Assembly: GCF_003464085.1 (NCBI RefSeq)
Contig: NZ_QSDR01000009.1
Coordinates: forward strand, 62,001-126,000
Length of the DNA: 64,000 nucleotides
Source: Clostridium sp. AM58-1XD
GTDB lineage: Bacteria > Bacillota > Clostridia > Lachnospirales > Lachnospiraceae
Direction of reading: 5' to 3'
Under the pieces are notes generated by a model. It ran no database searches and had not been told where the DNA came from. It was given only the letters and a program-made list of their open reading frames with translations. The translations under genes were made by a program, and so were the position numbers. Position 1 is the stretch's first letter, and each line of letters opens with the position of its first letter. This document shows, piece by piece, positions 18,652 through 28,364 of this stretch.

Positions 18652-19674
18652 TTAATAGGGCTGAACCACTCCGTACAGCGCGTCGTCCTCTTCTCCTATG
18701 TAGTAAAGAAGCGTGGTATACCCATCGCCTTCTGTCCAGATCCATTCGTCCTCATCTGGTTCTCTGTTTCTGATTTCTTCCATATTCAGAGAAATGCCCA
18801 GAACAGGGCCTACCGCCTCCCATAAGGATTCTGCCTCTTCTCTCGTTTTCAGAACGCTGCGCAGGGCGTGGATCTCTTCTGTCACAGAATCGTAAGCAAT
18901 CTCTACATAAGAATCAAGCGACTCTGTGTCGGATTGAATAACAAACTGGTCTGTTGAGGCATAATAAGTCGTCGTATGGCTCTCTGTTCTCATCTCCTGA
19001 TTTGATACATCCGTCCTCATTTCCGCAATTTCATATCCATGTTCCTTCAGCCAGCTCTCAACGGCCGGGTGCACGTCTTCCAGAACTGCCGGAAAATGAT
19101 TGAATCCATTGCACCGCTCATCTCCGATCACCGGGTCTTCTATCAGTTCTACCTTTTCCGTCGTTTCCTTCATTCCCCCGGCGTGCACCATTTCCCCAAA
19201 ATCCTCCAACAGTCCCCGGATCGAGCCGGACAGCCCCACCACGACGTTAATAATCATAACTGCAGCGATAACGATAAAGAGACTCCCGGCTGAACTCTTC
19301 TTTTTTCGTTTCCCGTTCTCCGCTGGACGGGTGGGAATACCCGCCATACGGCTCGGGCGGTCTGCGGTCTGGTTCTGATGGACTGCCGTACGATTCGGAC
19401 GATCTGCCCCGCGGCCTAAATGGCTCGAATGGCCTTCTGTACGGCCCGGACCGGCGGACAGGCGGGCAGGCTTCCTTCTATCTTCTTTTTTCTCGTACGC
19501 CCCAGCGTTGTGGTATTCACATTTGTCTTCATATTCCGGATGCCTTTCATTCAGGTAATAATCTACATCCATATAAAACGGTTTCCTCACCCATCGCCTG
19601 CACACCGGGCAGAAATTCCCCGCCGCCAGCTTCGTATCGCATATCGGACATATCTTTCTCTGCATATCAGCCAT
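18652..19674 (-). CDS. Zinc-ribbon, single-pass membrane protein of unknown function
   Basis: A 340-residue protein beginning with a four-cysteine zinc ribbon (CPIC at 9-12 and CPVC at 22-25), then a basic, Arg/Pro-rich low-complexity linker (about 65-125) with DRPNRT/DRPSRM repeats. One membrane segment follows (about 130-149) and then an acidic C-terminal domain of ~190 residues, presumably outside the cell. The layout (cytosolic ribbon, membrane anchor, extracytoplasmic domain) recalls zinc-ribbon membrane proteins widespread in Lachnospiraceae, but no function is known. It is flanked by guaB and the histidine kinase gene, on the same strand. Confidence 0.75.
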   Translation of the reverse strand: MADMQRKICPICDTKLAAGNFCPVCRRWVRKPFYMDVDYYLNERHPEYEDKCEYHNAGAYEKKEDRRKPARLSAGPGRTEGHSSHLGRGADRPNRTAVHQNQTADRPSRMAGIPTRPAENGKRKKKSSAGSLFIVIAAVMIINVVVGLSGSIRGLLEDFGEMVHAGGMKETTEKVELIEDPVIGDERCNGFNHFPAVLEDVHPAVESWLKEHGYEIAEMRTDVSNQEMRTESHTTTYYASTDQFVIQSDTESLDSYVEIAYDSVTEEIHALRSVLKTREEAESLWEAVGPVLGISLNMEEIRNREPDEDEWIWTEGDGYTTLLYYIGEEDDALYGVVQPY

Positions 19675-19845
19675 GCCTCCTCTATGTTTATTCCATATCC
19701 ATGATTGACCTCTCTGCGGTCATTGTACCATGTCCCACATCTTTTTTCCATAGACAGCCGGTTAATTTTCCGGTACTGAACACAGAAGGCTTATATCCCG
19801 TCTTTTGGCGCTTTAATTTAATCTCCTTTAATAGTTGCCGTTCGT

Positions 19846-21282
19846 TTATGAAATAGTCCCGGGAAGTTTAAGAATAAATCTGGCTCCCTTCTCCCGGTTT
19901 TCCACTTCTATGCTCCCTCCCATATATTCGAGAGAAGATTTCGCAATGGTGAGGCCGATTCCATGATTTCCTGATTTTCCCCTGTAAAACCGCTCAAATA
20001 TACGGTCTCTGTCCTCTGGAGCAATGCCAGGCCCGTCGTCCTCTACGATGACCGTGCCAGGTTCTTTCAGACGGACCCACACCTCTTTTTCTGCATACCG
20101 AACGGCATTGGCCGCCACATTATAAAAAGCCTGAAACAGCAGAGAGCCGTCCGCTTCTATCATGATTTCCTGCTCTTCCTTATCCAGATGAATTTCCGTC
20201 TTTCTTCCCACTGTCAGCCCGTTCAGCTTTTCCAGACTTTCCTCGATGAATTCGCCCAGGCATATCTCTTCCATACACAGATTCTGTTCCCTGCTGTCAA
20301 TTCTGGAGATCATAAGAATTCCGTCCACCAGTTCCTTCATACGCAAGCTTTCCGACATAATGACGGAAGCCGCTTTTTCCATCTCTTCTCCTTTAAATAC
20401 GCCGCACTGGATTCCCTGGGCATATCCGCACACAGACATGAGCGGCGTTCTGAGTTCATGAGAGACATTCTGAAAAAATTCCTTCTGCAGCCGGTCGCTC
20501 TGCTCCAGTTCTCCAGCCATTTGCTCCATGGAAAGATGAAGCGCATTGATTTCCCTGACCGGATATACTCCCGTTTCCCGTTCAAAACAGCCGTTTCCGA
20601 TCTCCTCCGCCCGTCTGCACAGCCGTTTTACCGGCCTGGAAATGCTGCCCGATACCGTCCAGACTGCTGCTGCCGCACAGACAGCCAGAAGAGCCGTAAT
20701 AAAGAAGACCATTCTGCCTGCCATCACTAAAAGCTGTTTTTCATCCAGCACGGCCGCATATGCAGCCAGATATTTTGCCCGGACGTTTCCCTCTCCCGTC
20801 CCCTCTCTGATTACGACAATGTATTCTTCTCCTCCTGCATTCAGTTTTGCCGGAATGCTTTTCCCGCCCTCCGGCGGACTGTTTTCGATCAGGTTACGTA
20901 TTCCGTTTTCCAGCTCCGTCAGCTTATCTTCTTCCTCCTGTTTTGGATACGTCCTCTTGAGCTTCGTGTTGAATACCATCATATCCGCCTGATTTGTACT
21001 GTCCTTCATATAGCTTTTCAAAGCGCTAAGCAGGCGTTTTGACCTTTCTTTTTCCAATTGCCTCTCATCTGCTTCTGTTCCGGCCAGCTCCTCCTCCGCC
21101 GCCTGTTCCGTATTCTGAATCATCTGGTCCGTATCGATCAGCAGGCTGTCCAGCTCTTTTGCAGCCACGGATATGACGTATCTCTCTGATATAGCTCCGA
21201 ACAGGAGCCAGGTCATCACGGGAAACAGCACCAGCAGAAGGCCGACAGGCAGAAATATGTGAAATCGTATACTGTTTTTCAT
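19846..21282 (-). CDS. Sensor histidine kinase
   Basis: Two membrane segments (about residues 6-25 and 185-205) enclose an extracytoplasmic sensor of roughly 150 residues rich in Glu. A HAMP-like region, a dimerisation domain with the phospho-accepting His in FFQNVSHELRTPLMS and an ATPase domain (NVAANAVRYAE, DDGPGIAPEDRDRIFERFYRG, GIGLTIAKS) follow. The start is the ATG at 21282 with GGAGG six bases upstream; ORF extension to 21315 overlaps the regulator's normal C-terminus. It pairs with the OmpR-type regulator just upstream; the signal is unknown. Confidence 0.92.
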   Translation of the reverse strand: MKNSIRFHIFLPVGLLLVLFPVMTWLLFGAISERYVISVAAKELDSLLIDTDQMIQNTEQAAEEELAGTEADERQLEKERSKRLLSALKSYMKDSTNQADMMVFNTKLKRTYPKQEEEDKLTELENGIRNLIENSPPEGGKSIPAKLNAGGEEYIVVIREGTGEGNVRAKYLAAYAAVLDEKQLLVMAGRMVFFITALLAVCAAAAVWTVSGSISRPVKRLCRRAEEIGNGCFERETGVYPVREINALHLSMEQMAGELEQSDRLQKEFFQNVSHELRTPLMSVCGYAQGIQCGVFKGEEMEKAASVIMSESLRMKELVDGILMISRIDSREQNLCMEEICLGEFIEESLEKLNGLTVGRKTEIHLDKEEQEIMIEADGSLLFQAFYNVAANAVRYAEKEVWVRLKEPGTVIVEDDGPGIAPEDRDRIFERFYRGKSGNHGIGLTIAKSSLEYMGGSIEVENREKGARFILKLPGTIS

Positions 21283-21283
21283 C

Positions 21284-21987
21284 TCATTCCTCCATAACCG
21301 ACAGACGGAAACCATATCCCCATACCGTTTCGATCCGAACGAGGCTGCCGTTATCCCTCAGCTTTTTCCGAGGCGTTTCAGCATATCGTCCACCGCCCTT
21401 GTATCCGTCTCATATCCGTCAAATTTCCATATATTTTTCAAAAGCTCCTTCTTTTCCACCGCCCTGTCGCGATGCTCCGCCATGTAGACGATAAAGTCAA
21501 ACTCCGTCGGCGTAAGCGGGAATTCCACGCCCTTTAAAAAGACAAGTCTCGTTTTTAAGTCCAGGCACAAATCTCCATATTCCAGCCTGATCTCTTCCTC
21601 CGTGTTCTGCTGTCTCTTTCCCATATCCATTCTGCGGAACAGGGCCCTGACCCTGGCAACCAGTTCCAGCGGAAGAAACGGCTTTACCATGTAATCGTCA
21701 CTGCCCAGTGTTATTCCTGTAACTCTGTCAAGAGGGCTGTCCTTTGCCGAAACAATCAGGATGGGCACCGTGCTTTTCTGCCTGATTTCCGCACATATCT
21801 GAAATCCGTCCACACCTGGCATCATCACATCCAGTATTACCAGGTCTGGCTCCTCTTTTTCGAAAGCTTCCATGAGACTGACACCGTCCGGAAAATCGCA
21901 AACCTCATATCCTTCATTGACAAGAAAGCTTCGGATCAGCTTTCGGATCGCTTCTTCATCATCTGCAATATATATTTTTCTGTCCAA
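21284..21987 (-). CDS. OmpR/PhoB-family response regulator with a 3' frameshift
   Basis: Receiver domain with the acidic pair IADDEE, phospho-acceptor Asp in VILDVMMPGVDG and Lys in MVKPF, then a winged-helix DNA-binding domain (LTPTEFDFIVYMAEH). The continuous ORF (21358-21987) stops at MLKRLGKS, within the recognition/wing region. Restoring one C near 21371 (CTCCGG expected, CTCGG present) continues as RKKLRDNGS and ETVWGYGFRLS, the standard family ending, and stops at 21284, one base before the kinase ATG. The restored product is 234 residues. If the deletion is real the protein could not bind DNA properly. Confidence 0.87.
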
Positions 21988-22206
21988 TGATATTCTCCTT
22001 TGCTCATTCTTTTCATCATCATACCCGATTCATCAGAACCGAAAACACATCACCAAGTGCTCCCAGTATATCATCCCGCAATTTTTTCGTAAACATCTGC
22101 CACACATTTGCCACATTCCTTCCGTATTATTTCGCCAGTTCCATATGATACCATATAGGCACAGAAACAAAATCGTTTCTGAAAATAAATAGAAAGAGGT
22201 GCTTAT

Positions 22207-22689
22207 ATGAAAAAACTGACAACCGCATTATTTACAGCCGCATTCCTCGGATGCATGACTATGACTTCATTCGCCGCACAGGCTTCACCGGAAGCGAAAG
22301 AATACAGAGAGTCCGCTTCTGAGATCAAAGATGAACTGAGCGAACTGAATGCTCAGATCAAAGCCGTTCAGAAGGAAAACAAATCTTATCAGGCTGAGTT
22401 GAAAGAGGCCAGAAAGGCTCGAAAAGAAGGCAGTACCACGGTAGAAAAAGAAGACTTCAAGAAGGCTGCCGAACTGAATAAAAAGATTAAAGAACTCCGC
22501 GTCTCGCTGAAATCATCGTCTGCTGAACTGAAAAACGAACGGGCTTCTGTAAAGGAGAATAAAAAGCAGAAAAATTATGACGAGGCCCTGGAATCCCTGG
22601 AAGCTCAGAACGGCATTCAGAAGGAACGGCTGGAAAAACTCAATGAAATTAACGATATCTGGGAAGAAATCCATGCTGTTTTAAATTAA
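22207..22689 (+). CDS. Secreted coiled-coil protein, function unknown
   Basis: A Sec signal peptide (MKKLTTALFTAAFLGCMTM, cleavage likely after SFAA) precedes about 135 highly charged residues rich in Lys, Glu and Ala that should form one long coiled coil (heptads from EIKDELSELNAQI to the C-terminus). There is no cell-wall anchor and no cysteine in the mature part. It has an AGAGG ribosome-binding site and its own strong terminator. It is divergent from the two-component genes and could be their target, in the manner of Spy/CpxP-like stress proteins; that is only an inference from position. Confidence 0.75.
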   Translation: MKKLTTALFTAAFLGCMTMTSFAAQASPEAKEYRESASEIKDELSELNAQIKAVQKENKSYQAELKEARKARKEGSTTVEKEDFKKAAELNKKIKELRVSLKSSSAELKNERASVKENKKQKNYDEALESLEAQNGIQKERLEKLNEINDIWEEIHAVLN

Positions 22690-22742
22690 TCCATGCAAAA
22701 CGGTAATGCCTTGACCAGGTATTTACAACATCATTTTCTATA

Positions 22743-22797
22743 AAAAGAGAGTGCTGCATAAAAGAAAAATCATTACTTTTATGCAGCACTCTCTTTT
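22743..22797. terminator. 22-bp perfect terminator hairpin, bidirectional
   Basis: A perfect 22-bp inverted repeat (22743-22764 with 22776-22797, core GAGAGTGCTGCATAAAAG) with an 11-base loop and A/T-runs at both ends. It ends the secreted-protein gene and the convergent YczE-like gene. Confidence 0.85.
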
Positions 22798-22824
22798 CTG
22801 AGATAGATGGAACCGAAGCCCCTT

Positions 22825-23511
22825 CTAAGCGAACTCCTCGTCCGCATCCACGTTTTCCCCATTCCCTTTCGAATAAGAAATTCCGGCCATCTCGTCCATT
22901 TGTGACTTACAGCAGCGGTTAAAGACGGATACGACGCGGCCGACACCAATCACGGCCACCACGGTTCCCGCTCCGATTCCCACAAAGGGATGGCCGCTGA
23001 AAAAACCGACGCATGCCGTAATCATAATATTTCCTACATCGAAAACATTTTTTACAAGTCCCATCTCCCTGCCGGTACAGTCGGATATGGTCTGTACGAT
23101 CCCGTCACCCGGATTAGGAATCAACCGCATATTCACTGACATCGCCGCTCCAATTCCCGTCAGAACAATCGCCGCCAGAAGGAGCAGGAACTGCTGCCAC
23201 AACACCTGAGGCCCATCAGGCAGGACTGCGGCAAACAGGTTGAGAAATCTGGTAAACACGATGCTCAGCGGAATCTGAAGAACATCCGCCGGACGCGCAC
23301 GTCTTCCCCTCATCACGAATTCCGCTATTACGAACAGCGTATACAGCGCGAGTGTCGTATCTCCAAAATTCAGATTCCACACATAGGAAATGCTGTATGA
23401 AACGGAAATAATCGGCGACACTCCCAGCCCTGTCTTTGTATTGAGTGTAATTCCCAGCGCCAGTATGAGCAATCCTGCGGCGTAAATAACAAAACGGTAC
23501 AGCTTTTTCAT
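22825..23511 (-). CDS. YczE/YyaS-like integral membrane protein
   Basis: A 228-residue protein with five or six hydrophobic segments and the family-type start RFVIYAAGLLILALGITLNTKTGLGVSP and a conserved IPNPGDGIVQ loop (quoted here as separate pieces: GITLNTKTGLGVSP and RLIPNPGDGI). Family members are poorly characterised membrane proteins of Firmicutes. The start is the ATG at 23511 with AGAGGG six bases upstream; a longer ORF to 23592 would run back into the groEL terminator. The C-terminal ~30 residues are hydrophilic and acidic. Confidence 0.8.
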   Translation of the reverse strand: MKKLYRFVIYAAGLLILALGITLNTKTGLGVSPIISVSYSISYVWNLNFGDTTLALYTLFVIAEFVMRGRRARPADVLQIPLSIVFTRFLNLFAAVLPDGPQVLWQQFLLLLAAIVLTGIGAAMSVNMRLIPNPGDGIVQTISDCTGREMGLVKNVFDVGNIMITACVGFFSGHPFVGIGAGTVVAVIGVGRVVSVFNRCCKSQMDEMAGISYSKGNGENVDADEEFA

Positions 23512-23570
23512 ATGTATCCCTCTCTGTGGTCCAAAACAGTACGGAAGGCTTTCCTGGAAAGTAAAATACA

Positions 23571-23604
23571 GGCTCCCGAACCGTTTTGACATGGTTCGGG
23601 AGCC
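23571..23604. terminator. Terminator hairpin after groEL
   Basis: GGCTCCCGAACC (23571-23582) and its complement (23593-23604) form a 12-bp stem, with five T's on the plus-strand side and TGTATTTT on the minus-strand side. It lies 38 bases beyond the groEL stop and just ahead of the YczE-like gene. Confidence 0.7.
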
Positions 23605-23641
23605 TTTTTAAGCCTTCATGCTGCTGAAGTATTGATCTATA

Positions 23642-25282
<1,641 letters not shown>

Positions 25283-25342
25283 TCAATTATCTTAATTTAC
25301 TTTTCACTGCCGGTATCCTTCTGTTCAGAACTGTCAATGTTC

Positions 25343-25630
25343 TTACTGCTCGATTACTGCCAGGATGTCACTCTGCTTTACAATTACAAACTTTTCTTCA
25401 TCAACTTCTACTTCACTGCCTGCGTATTTGGAATAGATTACCTTGTCGCCAACCTTAACCTGCATGGTGATTTCCTTGCCGTCTACGACTCCGCCAGGAC
25501 CAACTGCAACTACCTCTGCCTGCTGTGGCTTTTCCTTTGCCTGACCAGGCAATACGATTCCGGACTTTGTTGTCTCTTCTGCCACTAACTGTTTTAATAC
25601 GATCCGGTCAAATAATGGTACTAACTTCAT
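25343..25630 (-). CDS. groS: Co-chaperonin GroES (Hsp10)
   Basis: A 95-residue GroES with the mobile loop (EETTKSGIVLPGQAKEKPQ) and the hydrophobic binding tripeptide region IVL. It caps GroEL. The leader carries a sigma-A promoter overlapping CIRCE, so it should be induced on heat shock when HrcA is inactivated; hrcA itself is outside the window. Confidence 0.97.
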   Translation of the reverse strand: MKLVPLFDRIVLKQLVAEETTKSGIVLPGQAKEKPQQAEVVAVGPGGVVDGKEITMQVKVGDKVIYSKYAGSEVEVDEEKFVIVKQSDILAVIEQ

Positions 25631-25712
25631 GAGATATTCCTCCTTGTAATCTAATCTTTTTTATCCGGTATGCTGTTCCTGCCAACCGGCTTTCCTTTTC
25701 TTCACAAGTAAT

Positions 25713-25741
25713 GTTATACCACCGTTTGTTAGCACTGTCAA
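25713..25741 (-). promoter_or_regulatory. Sigma-A promoter of groES-groEL
   Basis: TTGACA (25736-25741, minus strand), 17-base spacer, TATAAC (25713-25718). The -35 box lies inside the CIRCE operator. Confidence 0.8.
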
Positions 25742-25755
25742 TAGTCGAGTGCTAA
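25729..25755 (-). promoter_or_regulatory. CIRCE operator (HrcA-binding site)
   Basis: Reads TTAGCACTC-N9-CAGTGCTAA on the minus strand. The consensus is TTAGCACTC-N9-GAGTGCTAA, so one arm carries a single mismatch at its inner base. The mismatch turns the arm into part of the TTGACA -35 box. Confidence 0.9.
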
Positions 25756-25913
25756 TTTTACACATTTTTTACAAATTTTCCTCTCCACTCCTTAGTTTAT
25801 AAAAATTTTCTCAACTTATACCTTTCTTTTTTATACGTTTCGTATTAAAATGAAAGAAAGTTAATGAATCATTGAACATTCATTAAGACAGTTTCAGGAA
25901 GGGAGCACGAATT

Positions 25914-26627
25914 ATGGGAAAACATGTTGGAAAATGGATTGCTTTGGCAACACTTGCGGGGGCTGCTGCTGCCGGAATATCATATTTTACAAAATATAAA
26001 TCATTCCACAAAGAGCTGGAGGAAGATTTTCATGACTTCGAAGATGAGGACGACGACTCTTCTGTAGAAGCTTCTGAATCCATGGCATCTGAGCGCAAGT
26101 ACGTATCTCTCAGCTCCGACAAAGATGAATTTGTCGTGGCCGCCAAGGACATGGTGCACGCAGCGAAGGATATGGTGAAAGATACCTCTTCCATCGTCAG
26201 CGATACCTACCGCGATGTGGCTTCCATAGCCAAGGATTCCGCACTGACAGCCAAGGATAAGGCGGTCGTTGCCAAGGACAGAATCCACGAGAAGGTTTCA
26301 GAAAAGAAAGATGAATTAAAGGAAAAATTCTATACGAAGAAACGCGCTTTTTCGGAAGACATGGACGATGAATTCGATGAAGCCGAAGATGAATTCGAAG
26401 ATACCGTTGATTTCGTAAAAGAGCAGGCGGAAAAGGCGGCGGATCAAGCGGTGGAAGCGACTGTTACGGCCGTAGACGAAATCTCTGAAGATGCCAGAGA
26501 TATCGCTGAAGCGGTTGCCGATTCTGCAAGAGTTGCCGCAGACAGTGCGGACGATGTCGTAGAGCGGGTGACGGAAGCGGCGAAAGAGGCCGAAAAGGTG
26601 ACGGCTACGATTACGGAAGAATCATAG
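25914..26627 (+). CDS. YtxH/LEA-like, repeat-rich acidic protein
   Basis: A short N-terminal membrane segment (GKWIALATLAGAAAAGISYF) is followed by about 200 residues of low complexity, rich in Ala, Asp, Glu, Lys and Val. Repeated units of about 11 residues (such as KDMVHAAKDMVKD and VAADSADDVVERV) resemble late-embryogenesis-abundant and YtxH proteins, which are linked to stress or desiccation and to cell-envelope association. A strong GGAAGGGAG site precedes the ATG and a terminator follows. The exact function is unknown. Confidence 0.75.
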   Translation: MGKHVGKWIALATLAGAAAAGISYFTKYKSFHKELEEDFHDFEDEDDDSSVEASESMASERKYVSLSSDKDEFVVAAKDMVHAAKDMVKDTSSIVSDTYRDVASIAKDSALTAKDKAVVAKDRIHEKVSEKKDELKEKFYTKKRAFSEDMDDEFDEAEDEFEDTVDFVKEQAEKAADQAVEATVTAVDEISEDARDIAEAVADSARVAADSADDVVERVTEAAKEAEKVTATITEES

Positions 26628-26661
26628 TAAGAAGGGTCATGGTAAGAATATAAAAACAAAT

Positions 26662-26718
26662 ACATCCCTGTTAGAATCGAGGTTTTTACAGCCTTCACTT
26701 TTCTAGCAGGGATGTTTT
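26662..26718 (+). terminator. Terminator of the YtxH-like gene
   Basis: ACATCCCTG plus TAGAA (26662-26676) pairs with TTCTA plus CAGGGATGT (26701-26715), followed by TTTTCATTTT. It also lies beyond the end of the convergent kinase gene. Confidence 0.7.
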
Positions 26719-26754
26719 CATTTTCTATTGCATTCTTTTTTACTCCGCGTCACT

Positions 26755-28266
26755 TCATTTAAACGTCGGATTCAGCGCTTTTGTTATTTCAACATACTTC
26801 TTATAAACCTTATCATATATTTCCGCATTCTCCGGATTGGGATAATAGGTCTCCTTTATGGTTACAAACTTTTCCGAAGCAGCCTCGATAGACGGCCATA
26901 TTCCGTTTGCCACACCTGCCAGAATCGCGCATCCCATGCACGGGGTGCTTTCACTGTTATGAATCACTTTAACAGGAATCCCCAGGATATCCGCCTTGAT
27001 CTGGCACCACGCTTTCGACTGAGACCCGCCGCCCAGCGAGCGGATCTCAGTCGCCGACGCGCCCAACTTTGCTTCGCATTCCAGCATCCGTCTGAGGGCG
27101 ATGGCCAGTCCCTCCATAATGGCTCTGATGAAATGTCCCCTGGTATGCCCTGCATGGATTCCATAATAGACTCCATTTGCATTCTCATTCAGTTCCGGTA
27201 TTCCGGAACCTTGAAAATAGGGGAGCATAATCAGCCCGTCCGCGCCGGGAGGCGTCGCTGTTACAAGTTCATCCATCTGCGTGTAGGCATTCAGTCCCGT
27301 CTTCTCCTCGATCTCCTTTTCCATCTCGCAGAATGTATCTCTGAACCATTTTACAATGATAGAGCCTGTGCAATATGGCTGATACAGATATTTTCCCGGA
27401 ATACCGCTGCAGAGCGCCGGAACCGAACCGTCCGAATCCTCATTCAGCCTGTCGATGGTTGCGACGGTCACAAGAGCGGATCCCGTACTCTCCGACGCCA
27501 CTCCCGCCTTCACGTTGCCCGCCCCAATGGCGCCGCAGCCCTGGTCAAATGCCCCTACGTTGATCTTTGTCTTTGGATCAAGGCCGAATTCTTTTGCCGC
27601 CTCTGGGGTAATGACGCCCAGTTCCGTACCTGGGGCGGCAAGCTCCGGAAGATACTCCTTCCTGATTCCCACAAAATCAAGCATCTCCTGCCAGTAACAT
27701 CGATTCGTGATGTCAAAATACCCGTGGTCGCTGGCAGTGGAATGATCGGTCACATACTTTCCCGTCAGCCGGTAGATAAAGTAATCCTTGATCTGAGCAA
27801 ACATTCTGGTCTGTTCAAACACCTCCGGCATCTGATTCTTGACAGCCAGAATCTTGCTCACCGGATGAATCGCATAAATTCCGTCGAAACCGATTTTACG
27901 GATGACCTCCTCTTTGCTGAATTTTGACGACAAGTATTCGGCTTCTTTTGTCGCTCTGGTATCCATCCATGCGATTACCTTGCAGAGCGGCCGCTGATCC
28001 TGATCGAGAAATACACATGTCTCCGCCGTCGATGAAAAACCGGCACATGTTACATCCTTTACATCCACCCCGGCGTCCAGAATCGCTCCTCTGACCGAAT
28101 TTGTAAAAGCGTCAATATATAGCTGAAGATCGGCCTCCACTTCTCCTGTAGGAAGCGTTGTGAGCGGATATTCACTGGTTTTGCTGCCGTATATGTTCCC
28201 ATCCTCTCCGATAACCGCGCCTTTTATCGCGGTGGTTCCTATATCTATTCCCAGAATATATTTCAT
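26755..28266 (-). CDS. FGGY-family carbohydrate kinase (xylulokinase-like)
   Basis: A 503-residue sugar kinase with the ATP-site start GIDIGTTAIKGAV, a GCGAIGAGNVKAGV segment and the C-terminal GGGSQSKAWCQIKADILG signature. The family phosphorylates pentuloses, polyols, gluconate and related sugars; specificity cannot be read from motifs. It is the last gene of the minus-strand catabolic locus (after the symporter, 98 bases away), and its phosphorylated product would be a natural ligand for the DeoR-type regulator at the other end. Confidence 0.9.
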   Translation of the reverse strand: MKYILGIDIGTTAIKGAVIGEDGNIYGSKTSEYPLTTLPTGEVEADLQLYIDAFTNSVRGAILDAGVDVKDVTCAGFSSTAETCVFLDQDQRPLCKVIAWMDTRATKEAEYLSSKFSKEEVIRKIGFDGIYAIHPVSKILAVKNQMPEVFEQTRMFAQIKDYFIYRLTGKYVTDHSTASDHGYFDITNRCYWQEMLDFVGIRKEYLPELAAPGTELGVITPEAAKEFGLDPKTKINVGAFDQGCGAIGAGNVKAGVASESTGSALVTVATIDRLNEDSDGSVPALCSGIPGKYLYQPYCTGSIIVKWFRDTFCEMEKEIEEKTGLNAYTQMDELVTATPPGADGLIMLPYFQGSGIPELNENANGVYYGIHAGHTRGHFIRAIMEGLAIALRRMLECEAKLGASATEIRSLGGGSQSKAWCQIKADILGIPVKVIHNSESTPCMGCAILAGVANGIWPSIEAASEKFVTIKETYYPNPENAEIYDKVYKKYVEITKALNPTFK

Positions 28267-28364
28267 CTCTTCTCCTTCTTACATCTCCTCTCCCTGTTTC
28301 GTCTCTTCTCTTTGATTGCCGGCACGGCTGCCGCATCAATCCCCGGTTCCGTGTCTTGTCCGCT

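Noticed and set aside
26728..27927. A 399-codon plus-strand ORF
   Set aside because: It lies antisense to the intact FGGY kinase gene and shows no family features.
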